NCBI GenBank assembly: GCA_005281725.1
Contig: SSBO01000003.1
Span: 2,779,824-2,843,823, forward strand
Source of the DNA: Wuchereria bancrofti
Lineage: Eukaryota; Nematoda; Chromadorea; Rhabditida; Onchocercidae
Direction: 5' to 3'
Length of the DNA: 64,000 nt
Shown here: positions 1 through 10,612 of the stretch, piece by piece
Layout of the letters: each line of letters begins with the position of its first letter
Position numbering within the stretch: position 1 is the first letter of the stretch
Position numbers and translations under genes: made by a program
The notes under the pieces: generated by a model
Told to the model about the DNA's origin: nothing
Databases searched by the model: none
What the model saw: the letters and a program-made list of their open reading frames with translations, nothing else

Positions 1-82
1 TTGATATGTAGCAGTAGTTATTAAATCTTAATAGATATGAGGATATCTGAGGAAATTTTATATTTAACTTCTTTTTTTGTAG

Positions 83-3000
83 TTTGTAGTTAGCTCATCG
101 CTAAAGCCGCATATTCCACGTCAGATTTGGAACTACGTGGTGAATGCCTCACCCGTCAAGTCACTGCTCGATTTCATGGCAGATAAACAGATATATTTAG
201 CTTTGGATAATGGGTCAGATTCGTTGTTTGCAGTTAGCAGAAAGTTTGCCTTTTTTTTTATCTTTTTTTTCTTTTTTTCAAATTTTGATTATTAAATTTT
301 TTCAAATATATTTTGTATTTTGTTAAAAGCATATGAAGTATTTGCTCTGAGTAGTCTCGGTCTATAGTCTGCAAATTTTTTCCAACATTATCTGTCGGTA
401 TCCATTAGAACCTAATGTGTTTTAAATAAAAATTATTCCGTCCTTCTCCGGGCCAAATATAACGATAAATTCGAAACATTTTTTAACATGAAAATGAAAA
501 GTTAACTTATTTCAAAACATTGGTTAGAATATACATGGATAAGAGTTGGCAAGTAATGATTTTCTGTTCTAGATATCAGCCAATTTCGGCGCAGTTGGAA
601 TCTTACTTAAAACATTTGGAAAATTTGGGCTTAGATCATAATATGGAAGATAAATTAGTTCGTTTTGAGGATACGATAACTAAAATGGTTGATTTTCGTA
701 CCAGGTTTGATTATCCTACTAAATTTTCGAATTTCTTGAAACGACTCAAAAATTGATTTGAAGTCACTTTTATCAGTAATGAAGTGTGTGATTAAATTCT
801 CGAATAAGTTTTATTATATGAGTCAGTTCTCGTTGATTTACTGAAGTAACAAGGTGAAATATCCGTAAATCTGCTTTAATATTGACTGAAATAACTTGAC
901 ACAATACACTTTTGTGTAATTGAAAGTAGATAATTGCAAAAGTGAATGTACAAATGTTGTAGTGCCACTGTTAATGTATTATACTAACTGCTGAATTGAT
1001 CAGTGCTTAGCTTATTTCGGTAATTAATTTGTTTTATGTAAGGAGAAAATCAGCCACATTTATTGTGTACTGCAAATAATTCTGTAATTACAGCTTGGGT
1101 GCTGCTAGCGTTAATCTGAACCTTGGTGTCATTGATTTGACAGAAACGAATGTCAAATTGCATGTCTTCGACCTTAGCAGTGATCCGAAAACAGCGTGTG
1201 TTAAGGTCTGTCTTCATCGGTTGAACCGGAGAACAAACACTCTTTACATTTCAGTGCTTGATAAGGATTTATCTGCAAAAAACTGAATAGTTTATTGAAT
1301 TATTTTTCCTGAATACACAAAAAACTATAAAATTTATAATTGGGAACCAATTTATTTCATTTTTTCATTTTTTTTTAGACAATTAGTGCAAATGGCCAAT
1401 GTCCTACGGAATGGCGAAATATTTATGATGATGTTAGTACGCTTGTACCAAATTTTGGTGGAACTTCAGGATCTCTTCTTGCTTCAGATGTACGGGAATT
1501 GTCCGAATATGCTTTATCAACATCGGGTTTTTCACATCTTGGAACTGATCACAATTTTGCTGGTAATTCTTTAGGAAAACGTTTACTTGATGCTTTTCTA
1601 GAAATTCGCATTTCACAATAATTTTTCTGCAATTTTTTCTTATATTAATTTTTTTTTAATTTTATTTCCAAAAATTTTTAATTTAAGGTGGGAATGTAGC
1701 TCATTTTTTAGCCTGGTAGAAGTCATAAACCATTTATTAAATGTCAGAATCAAATAAATTGGCTGCCTGATGATCACAACATTAATAAATAAACAGTATT
1801 ACAGTACGTTCATCGGCTTGTAAAATAATGCTATCAGAGCTATTAACTCACAAAAGAGAACGTTATGCAAAACGTCAAAGACTTCATCCAATCATATATT
1901 CTGGAAGTTCTTCCGCTAATTCCAATTCATCTTTGCCGTTACCATCTATACGTCTTGGTAGCAATTTAGTTTCCCATCTGCATGAACATAAAGCGGCAAT
2001 TACTAAGTAAGTTTAACCTTATTTTGAAAATATTACATGAAGTCCAATTATTTCTTGAAATTGTTTCATACCTATTTAGCTTAAATACTTTTTTTTTTCA
2101 TTGCTGTTTATTTAGCAGGCTAAACTACTTGCGCTGTTCAGAAGCCGCACAAGATGGAGCACGTGGGATACTACTGTTAGGTCGATATAAAGACCGGAAT
2201 AAAATATATTTTTAGATTAGCACAAAGTCCAAACGGCTGTTATTTCGCAAGCGCTGGTGCTGATGGGCTTGTCAAATTATGGTCATTGAATCGTATACAG
2301 GGAGATTTGAGTATGACTGTACGTGCTGATGCTACGTTTACTTATGGTGGTAAGTTTTCCTGATTTAAATTACAGTTCATATACTATAATTAGTTTTGGA
2401 AAATATGTCTATTATCTAATAATATCTTCGAAACTTATTCAAATATTGTGATTATTATTTTGTTTTTTAAATGCTTCCTTGTTTTCACAAGTCTAAAAAC
2501 ATTTAATATATCAAATAAGTTTGTATAAGAAATTAAGGCTTGTTGGATTTCTATGTTTAACTTAAACCTGGATGTGATGTGTAAATATGTCGATAAATCG
2601 AAAAAAGTTTTTCTTTTGTTGTTTCCTGCCGTAGTTTAAATTTTTTGCGGACCTTGTAAAGAATAATATTTACGAAAGGAAAAATTAATAACATTCAAAT
2701 TTTCAAATTCTAGGTCGGGAAATTAGTTCGGTGCAATTTTTGGGACGAACGGGGTCACATCTAGCTATTGCAAGTGAAGACTGTCGTATTAGCGTTATCG
2801 ATGCTGAACGGATGCAGCTTTTAACAAAGATTAGTTTCGATAAGGAAGGAGAAGGTCCACCAATTGATATTATCGCCGTTGATAATCTTCTCTACGTTTT
2901 AACCCATCACAGCAACATTTTCTGCCTTGATTGCAGGTAATTTTACTCGAAAATTTTCGAAATATATTATGATCACTTTGCCTCTTTATTTCTTCTCTAA

Positions 3001-5254
3001 CATATATGCTTGAGGTAATGAAATTTCAATTTTAACTTTAGAGAGAGTGAATGAAATATCACCTTTAAATGCATACTTCAACATCATGAAAGGTTCAGTC
3101 TAATATTTAATATGGAAATTTATTATAATATAACTTTAGCCCCGATTTAATTCCTTCTTAATCCAGCAAGAACTTATCCCTAATATAGCAGAACAGCAAC
3201 CTAGTTTGTATCGTCTGCTGCAAGTTGGTATTTAATACACGTGTAAAACAGTTTACTTAAGTAATCATTTGCAACCTATTTGTTAGTGAGTGTTTGCTCA
3301 ACTGATATTTCCAGTTTGATGATTCAGATGCGAAATAGTTCATGAAAAACTTATATCCACAATACTTGGCTATGACATTTTAAAATTTTATTTGATGAAT
3401 ATTACCATTCTCTAAATAATTCTGTTTTGTTAAGTTGCACTTCTGATTTACCATTCAGAAAAGGTTAGAATAAAATTTACTCATGTTTGACTAATCGTTA
3501 ATTAGCCATCTAGGATACCAACGTATGAGAGAGCAGTTTTGGGCTGTAAACCCAAAGTAGTTTGGCGACATCGGATCAAAAATGAATATGGTTTGATAAC
3601 ATCATTTTGTATCGACCCAGTAAGTCAAAATTGGATGTGTCTTACGTCAACCAGTCGTTATATCATTCTGTGGGATCTAAGGTAGGCGTTTTATTTTATC
3701 ATTTGCTGCATTTGAGATAGGTTATTTAAGCTTATCAATTGTTCATTATTAAAGAGACAACACACTTTTTAACGGTTGAAATTTGGAATTTTTAGAATTT
3801 AATACATCTTTGTTTTTTCACAGTTTAATAGCGAAATAATGTAACTTCCACTTTTATTAGTTTTGTATTGTTTTCTTTAACCTTACAATTAGACAGTGCA
3901 TGTTCAAGTAATAGGAAAGTCTTTTCTTTCCCTTTTTTGCTACACTAAAGACAGATACGATGTGTTTTGGAATGTTTTTTTTTTCGATATTTGCAGTAGG
4001 TGGTAAGATGATTTGCGGAAATAATGATACTGAAAATACATAGAAACTGCGAGTGTTTCTAAAATTTTTATGTTAATTTTTTTTCCATTTACTTATAATT
4101 TATTGTTTGGTTTGCCTTATTTATTCTTATTCATTCAATTGTTAAGTTTGATTTATTCGACTTACTTACTTAGTTTTAATCCCTTGCAATCTAATTTATT
4201 TATGCTGTAGGTTCGGAGTTGAAGTAAATAGTTGGCCACATCCCAACGATGCATGCCGAATGCTACGTTGTTGGCCGGCATATCCGACAGTGAATGAGCA
4301 TGCTAGTAGTTCATGTGCAGAAATTTGGACAGCATCATCGTGCGCGTTCGAACTAACTCGTTGGAAGCTAGAAACAGCCCAAAGGACACATGTTATATGG
4401 TCTTCCTCCAACAAACCTCTCCAGTATTCCACAGTATGCTAATCGTTTATTTAAAATTTTTTTTCCAAGCAATTGTTTTATGGCTAAAATTAAATCTTCC
4501 CATTATAATTTCATCGTAGTGATTTTTGATTTTTAACAGTGATATGATATTAAGTTAAAATATATTATCCTCATGCCAAAAGATGTATGTGTTTTGTCAA
4601 TGCATTCATTAAGATTTGATTACATATATAATAGGTTTTTTAATTCCGAGATATCTCAAAATTTTTATTTTTCAGAAAGATAAGCATGTTACTGCTGCAT
4701 TGGCCACTTGTCCATTAACGGGTCGTATTTTCACAGGTGATAGTTTGGGTACCATACGATCATATAATTTATCAGATCCAAACGAATGTTTCTATCTGTC
4801 TGGGTCACTTCGGCGAACCACAGAAGCCGTTTCTTCATCATTATCTGAGCATTTCGCCTCCATCCGTTACAGTAAATCTGTAATCGATACAGTAGAAGTT
4901 TTGAGTGAAACAATTACTGGTAGGACTGCCGAACCACTTTATGCTGTGAATCCACTTGAAGTGCAGGCATGATTTTCATCTAAAATTTTAGTGTTGAAAT
5001 ACATAAAATTGCATTTTGTTTTTTTTACTGCAAAGCGTGTTTCAGTTTGTTTAAAATATTGTGTTAAAATTTATTCCTAAGAACTTTCTCTCTAAGAAAA
5101 TACTAAATCAGTGAGCTGTTACTTATTTTTATCGACATATTTCCTATTTTTCTAGTTGACGGTATGCCACAAAAGTCCGATCACCGATCTTTTGTGCTGC
5201 GGAGAATATTTGATTTCATCAAGTCGAGATGGTGTTATCAAAGTGTGGAAATAG
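83..5254 (+). CDS. vps-15: VPS15/PIK3R4 orthologue, class III PI3-kinase regulatory subunit (5' end outside window)
   Basis: VPS15 is the pseudokinase scaffold that binds the lipid kinase VPS34 and Beclin on endosomes and autophagic membranes. Exons read by splice sites and phase: 83-243, 573-704, 1094-1205, 1379-1562, 1805-2006, 2216-2349, 2714-2936, 3514-3681, 4211-4433, 4676-4960, 5156-5254. They total 1,923 nt (640 residues plus TAG) without a frame break. The first two exons match the end of the helical repeat region of human PIK3R4 (IPRQIWNYV, then MEDKLVRFEDTITK). Exon 3 has GVIDL and exon 4 has CPTEWRNIYDDV, linker landmarks. From exon 5 the WD40 propeller begins (LVSHLHEHKAAITK, then DGLVKLWSL, YIILWDLR). 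It ends in SSSRDGVIKVWK-stop, the family's characteristic C terminus. The kinase-like half lies left of the window. Uncertain points: the first acceptor could be 89 rather than 82, and the exon 10 donor is either GTGCAG at 4961 or a GC donor at 4967, both in phase. Family assignment is confident; the exon edges are my reading. Confidence 0.93.
2119..2215 (+). other. Cryptic or alternative exon extension inside a VPS15 intron
   Basis: The 209-bp intron 2007-2215 contains an upstream acceptor (tttagcag ending at 2118) followed by a stretch richer in G and C than the surrounding introns. Joined to the preceding exon it stays open (KLNYLRCSEAAQDGARG...) until a TAG at 2213-2215, and that TAG is itself the acceptor of the normal next exon. 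Use of this site would truncate the protein just before the first WD repeat. The human protein aligns without a gap across the normal junction, so this stretch is not in the main product. It could also be an intronic small RNA, but I see no C/D or H/ACA box set that convinces me. Confidence 0.35.
2350..4210 (+). other. VPS15 introns 6-8
   Basis: Three introns (2350-2713, 2937-3513, 3682-4210) are AT-rich with poly-T stretches. I see no additional exon, repeat array or RNA gene in them. Confidence 0.6.
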
Positions 5255-5512
5255 AAAGCGACAAAACATTTTTGATTATAAAGAACTAACAGTTTTATTT
5301 AATCAGATAACCATTAATTCAATAGAGATTACTTGTTTGGAGCAGCTCAGTCGTTAGCTCTAAATGCAAGCTGTTATGTATTTTTTTTTAAAGACTGTAA
5401 ATTATACACTTGGCTATATCCTTGTAGATTTATTTTCGGAATTTTCCAGAAAAAAAAATAATTTGGGGAGAGAATGACTAGTGTGATGGTTTACCAGTGA
5501 CACTCATAATTC

Positions 5513-5518
5513 AATAAA
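5513..5518 (+). terminator. Candidate polyadenylation signal of VPS15
   Basis: A canonical AATAAA lies about 260 nt after the TAG stop, with T-rich sequence following. This gives a plausible 3' UTR and ends the gene before the convergent minus-strand gene. Cleavage was not observed; this is motif and position only. Confidence 0.5.
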
Positions 5519-6539
5519 GAGTGATGTAATTGGGGCTGAAATTATATTCTTCTTTATATTGTGCATATACTTTTTCGGGACATTGGCAAATTTTTTTGTA
5601 GTCAGTAGCAACACAGTGATCCTTACAACACTGAGCTTTCTGTTTAGAAGTTAAATTCATCTGTACTGAGAAAATTAAGTTAGTGACTTATGAAGTCTAA
5701 GTTTTTTAGGATTTCATTTCCAGATAATTTTTGTCCTTCCATTTCAATGTTGAGGCATAATAATTAGATAAGTTTATTACTAATGTAACTTTTTTTTATA
5801 TAATGCATAATTATTAAATTTGTAATAATAATAACTTAGTTCTAGGATGCACTAAACAAAATGTTTTAATGCATCGCAGATTCTTTTTTGGAAAATGAAC
5901 ATATTTGTACTATATTTGCATTTTATTCTTATTCATCATTCACTTCTTTCTTGTCATGCAAATAGAACGTGTTTTGCCATTTTAGATGAGTTCCGAAATA
6001 TCCACTTTGTAAATAAGAGAAAAGTGCTCGGTTTTATTTGTTTATTTTACTTTAAGTTGATGAGTATGTATTTATCTGTATGTTAATATATATCAATTAT
6101 TGATTCTGCAGTCAGTGTCAGTTTCACACTAAGATTAGTTGGATGGATAAATTGTCTTAGTTTTTCGAAATTAACTGATTTATTGAGTGGATACGAAGAT
6201 GAACGATCTCTCCTGGACACATGGAATTGGAATGTATTTTGTAGTCTTGGTCGTTCACGTTGTTCAGGATTTAGGTGATCAGTAAATGTGTTATAATTAA
6301 AATCATCATCAGACCTTTTACTCTCCTTTCATATCTTACATTTACTTAAACCAAAACACTTGTGGCGTGAATATGACGATTACGAGAAAAAAAAGTAGGA
6401 TATTAAATTTTAGTAATTTAATCTATTAGGGTAATTCGTCTCTTTAAGATGTATAGCTTTATGTTAATTGCTATAAAAACACTGTGCATTTTGTTTTAAA
6501 AAAAGCGAAATGAAGTATTTTAAATGGTTCGACAAATCA
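5519..6539. other. Intergenic space between two convergent genes
   Basis: AT-rich DNA between the VPS15 3' end and the 3' end of the minus-strand tyrosine-rich gene. A 63-codon open frame at 5895-6086 has no splice context and the base composition of its surroundings. I see no RNA gene or repeat here. Confidence 0.5.
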
Positions 6540-6545
6540 TTTATT
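6540..6545 (-). terminator. Candidate polyadenylation signal of the tyrosine-rich gene
   Basis: On the minus strand this reads AATAAA, about 200 nt after the TGA stop at 6744-6746. It is supported only by motif and position, in a sequence where AATAAA is common. Confidence 0.35.
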
Positions 6546-6743
6546 TGTTGCAACTAAATAAATAATACAATAACTGTTGTTATTTAACTGATGATTAATC
6601 TGAGAAATAGCATATATATGATAATATCCATGGAAGCAAAGTGTTACATTGGCATTTTCGGATAATTTCGAAAATTTTTTTTTATACTTTTTTTTTACAA
6701 TTGTAAAATCCATATAGTCAATGACCTTTAAACAAATGTTGCT

Positions 6744-8536
6744 TCAGGAATAATTTCCATACTTATTGGTAGATTTAAGCCACTGACGATTCAATGGTGA
6801 ATAATAAGTGAAATAGTTTCGATAATACAAATAGCGTGCGTTATCATTGTATATGTAATGATGCATGCTATAGTATGATGGATAAATAGATGGCAAATCA
6901 TATCTGAAAATTCCGCTTTTGTTTGCTGATTTTTTTCTTTATTGAGAAGGGATCGGTATATCACTTATCTCTTATCATTAAATGATTTCTTTAACGAATC
7001 AACAGTACTATTACTGCTTAATATTGTTAATTATCACATATATTAGTTGATATCCTTTATTGATACTTATTTGATACTACCTACAATTCATTTATTTATT
7101 TCCATTTTGGAAATATTTTGTTCTAGCTATTATTTCATTTTTTTTTCTGCATAATTTACATACAGATGATTTTTGTATCTTAGCCAAGAGCTATATGGAT
7201 AATTCCACATGCTATATGGTGCTTTATCAGTTCGAGAACGCGGTGAACTTCCCATATAACAATCATACCAGTAATCATCATACTGTAAATAATCATTATG
7301 ATAATAATTAGCACTAAATGTATTTGATAATCATTATGATTTTACTATGCATTCCGCGAATCTTACACTAATTTTTGCTTCAAAAGATATCTCAACGTAA
7401 TATGACGAATAAATTTACATTACAAAGAAAAAAAAAATGTAATCCACATAATATTGATCTGTCTTTATATAAATTAATATTACTTTATATATATATATAT
7501 TGTAACAGATATACTGAAATAATTTTTAATTTTTTAATAACTAAATTTATTCCTTTGAGCTAAAGACTTATTTTTAACGTAAGGTTTAGAAAAATGCAAA
7601 AAAAGGAAAACGAGAAACTGCACTAAAGTTTGTTTTTCGAACAATTATTTTAAAAAAAGTAATACTAGTTATGATAAAAATAATAGTAATGGCAATAAAA
7701 TTAATAATTTTGGTAGAAAAAATTTAGCGTTGATGCGTTAATCAAGTAAAAGCTGAATCAATAAAAGTTATTTTCATCTGCATTCAATGATCTGTGCAAT
7801 TTCAATTCATTTCCATTTGTAATAAGAGAAAAAAGATAAAAAAAAGGAAGAAAAACTGGATTTTCTATTGTATGAAAAGTATTATTTACCTGTATTAGAT
7901 ACCATTTTCAAATTCTATTATCCTTTTCTGTGTAATTTTGAAGTTTACAAATTATGAACACTTTCATTTCTTTTTTCGTTTAAATTTAAGTATATAAGTT
8001 AAGGAAAAATGCAAAAATTCAATATATTTCGACGTGAAGTATTGTTTTTTTTTTTTGAATATTTTGCTAGCTGTCACAAGTGTTATAGATTAATTTATGC
8101 TAAATTGATGTTTTCTAAATGTTGACATCAACAAAAAATACCAACCAAACTCCAATTTCTATACTGTTGATTTGTCCAATATGTCGCATATTTCTCGTCA
8201 TTTGCTAATTTTTCCAATGATTTTGAACGATATAACTGAAAAAAATTTGTTAAATATCTAAATTTAATCTAAATTTAAAGCAATTAGCAATGAGAATAGG
8301 CAAAAAAAAATTTTTTTTTCTGTAATTTAGAAGAAATTTGAAATTAAATTATGACGAAAGCCAAATCTCAAGCAAACACTATTATTATTAAACTACAAAT
8401 TTAATTAAGTTAAAAACAAATGGAATATTTTTAGATTTTAATCTGTGTTATGATTATTGTTTAAATAGGTATTCTGAAACAGTAACGAAAAATTTTCCTT
8501 ACTTACCGGATATGTGGGCTGTAATAATGGAGGCAT
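6744..8536 (-). CDS. Small tyrosine-rich protein of unknown function, four exons
   Basis: I do not recognise this gene. Reading the minus strand, exons are 8507-8536 (ATG, MPPLLQPTYP), 8146-8235, 7164-7282 and 6744-6903 (TGA). Donors are GTAAGT, GTTGGT and GTATGT; acceptors are TTTTTCAG, TTTACAG and TTTTCAG. Phases are 0, 0 and 2, giving exactly 399 nt, 132 residues plus stop. Coherent phase through short exons in very AT-rich DNA is strong evidence of a real gene. The protein opens with SKSLEKLANDEKYATYWTNQ, then becomes extraordinarily aromatic (YDDYWYDCYMG, YLYYRNYFTYYSPL). About one residue in five is tyrosine, with several tryptophans. I see no signal peptide, membrane segment, cysteine pattern or known motif. 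A structural, cytoskeletal or cuticle-associated role would fit the composition but is a guess. It converges with VPS15. Its promoter would lie in the long gene-poor stretch to the right, and 5' untranslated exons there are possible. Confidence 0.72.
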
Positions 8537-8570
8537 TTTATTTGCAGATGATTGATAGAAAATTTTCGAA

Positions 8571-8580
8571 AATTTAAATA
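8571..8580 (-). promoter_or_regulatory. Possible TATA-like element upstream of the tyrosine-rich gene
   Basis: On the minus strand TATTTAAATT lies about 35-44 nt before the ATG. There is no good splice acceptor between it and the ATG, so transcription could start here with a short leader. In DNA this AT-rich the match is weak evidence. Confidence 0.2.
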
Positions 8581-10563
8581 TTCAATGGAATTTTCAATTT
8601 CTTTTTTCGACAATAGGCAAGCAAATACAAACGATAGTGAATAGTATTAGTTTGTGGGAAGAAATTAATTCAGAATCAACAAATATCCTCCGTTCTTCTC
8701 TTCCTTTTCCTCTTCTTCCTCTTTTATTTGTTTCTATCTTTATCTTAGTCATTCTTTCTCTTTTTTTTTGCATTTTTTTTTTTCACAATTCTGAAATTTC
8801 ACTTTAACTTTTCTATTTTCACATTTGCTTACTTATTCGCCACAAAGTAGTTTTAGACTTCTTTTTTTTTTTTCAATAAATATGTCAAGAATGAAGAAAC
8901 AGCTGTTGCTTAATTTTAGCACAATGTTTTTCTTGTTTATAAGCTAAAGTTAAATGCTAACTAGCTAAATTGAATCCACCAAAAACTAATTTATTAGCAA
9001 ATTTTTTAAATGTTCTATCGAATTTTGATAGATAATAGTTAATTAATGGGCAAGCATTTTTTTAATTTTTTAACTAATGCAGGATTACTGAGGACTTTAA
9101 TCGAATTTATTTTGCAAAAATTATTTACTAAAAATTAGCAAAACTTATTGCTAATCATTAAATGAATGTTTAAAACAAAAGTAAACATGTAAAAATTAAA
9201 CAAACCAAAATTAATTTATCACTTTAAATTGATTCCTATCAGACTTAATTTAAATTAAAAAGTCAGTTCTATCAAACATAATTGAAATGTTCCTCCGGTT
9301 ATTCTGCATGATGAAAAAAAGTTTTAATAGCTTTGATTTTAAAACTTTAAAATTTATGCGATTTCTAAGGATATCTATCTTTTTTGCTTTTTTTTGTCTC
9401 CTGTTAATTGCATCTGATTCATGACTGTCCCTTACTACTCGTATGGAAAAAATTAACTTTGTACTACTCAGAAATCAATTATTATTTTTTATCCAACAAA
9501 AAAAAAAAAAACAAAAAATTTATTTTAACCAAAATATTTTCAATTTCAAAAATTGTAGGCTTAAAGTCATCACATATTGACAAAAAACTGAAAGTTGTAG
9601 AAAAATGGAAATTGAAGGTCTATTTTGAAAGCATAAAAGTCTGTCTAACAACCAGAAAATTGAATAATAATTGAATAAGTTCGTTTACTATCATCGAATA
9701 CATTTTTTTTTTGCTTTAAATTTTAAAGTTTCGTATGAATTTCATTGGTCAAAATTTATAATCTCTTGGTATCATCATATCCAAACTATCGAACATTTCA
9801 AGCTCATCTGGTTGAAAAAGTACCGTATGTTGGATACGATGGAGCAAAATCTTGATTAAATCGTCAAATTTAAACCATTTGTTATCAGTAGAAATCATTT
9901 CCCATATGTTTTCATACTTTCAATTATTTCAATCAGTCTGTTCTTTTTACATTCCGTTAGTTAAATTCAGAAAAAAAAAAGTGACACAATTATGGTAACT
10001 ATCAAACATCCCTTTCTCACCTATTTAATTACTACTTACCTGATTCTCTGGTAATAATTACCTTATTTGTTGCCAATAACTCATATGTCCACTAGTTATT
10101 CAATTAAATAAATTTTAAGACATTACAAAAGGCAATTAATCCACTTGCATAATTGATATCTTCCTTGCATTTCTATATTTTTCAAAAAAAAAAGCATAAA
10201 AAATGTCAAAAAAAGATGCGCTATAAACTATGTAATGTTTGAGCAATACGAATAATTTTGAAAAATAAATTAATTTTAATCAAAAAAACTGAAAATTTTT
10301 ATTATTTGCTTATTCAGTTATGTATAATTACTTATTCACATTTACTTAATTATTAATCACTTACTCAGTAATTCAGTTGTTTGTTTATTCACCAGAACCA
10401 TTTATAATTAATGCAAATAATTACTAAAATTTATTTGATCATCTATTCATTGAAAAATACTTATTAACCTCATTAAATGATGAGTAATAAATTCAAAATT
10501 CAAATTACTTTATTACTTATTTATTATTATTTTGTCATTACTATTATTATTCATTTATCACCA

Positions 10564-10612
10564 ATAGTAGTAGTAGTGGTAGTGGCAGTGATAGTAGCAA
10601 TAGTAGTAGTAT
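10564..10612. repeat. Imperfect AGT trinucleotide repeat
   Basis: A run of TAG/AGT triplets with interspersed GGT, GGC and GAT. Simple sequence repeat; no function visible. Confidence 0.85.

Noticed and set aside
705..756. Stop codon at 754-756 suggesting a separate gene ending here
   Set aside because: A donor (AG/GTTTGA) at 705 joins in phase to 1094 and the combined peptide follows PIK3R4 order, so it is one gene.
1206..1286. Read-through of the VPS15 exon ending at 1205 to a TGA at 1284-1286
   Set aside because: Splicing at GTCTGT (1206) keeps frame into the next conserved exon, which matches PIK3R4; the read-through would end the protein early.
9408..9674. 88-codon open frame
   Set aside because: Lysine- and phenylalanine-rich translation from A/T tracts, no splice sites in phase, no recognisable motif.
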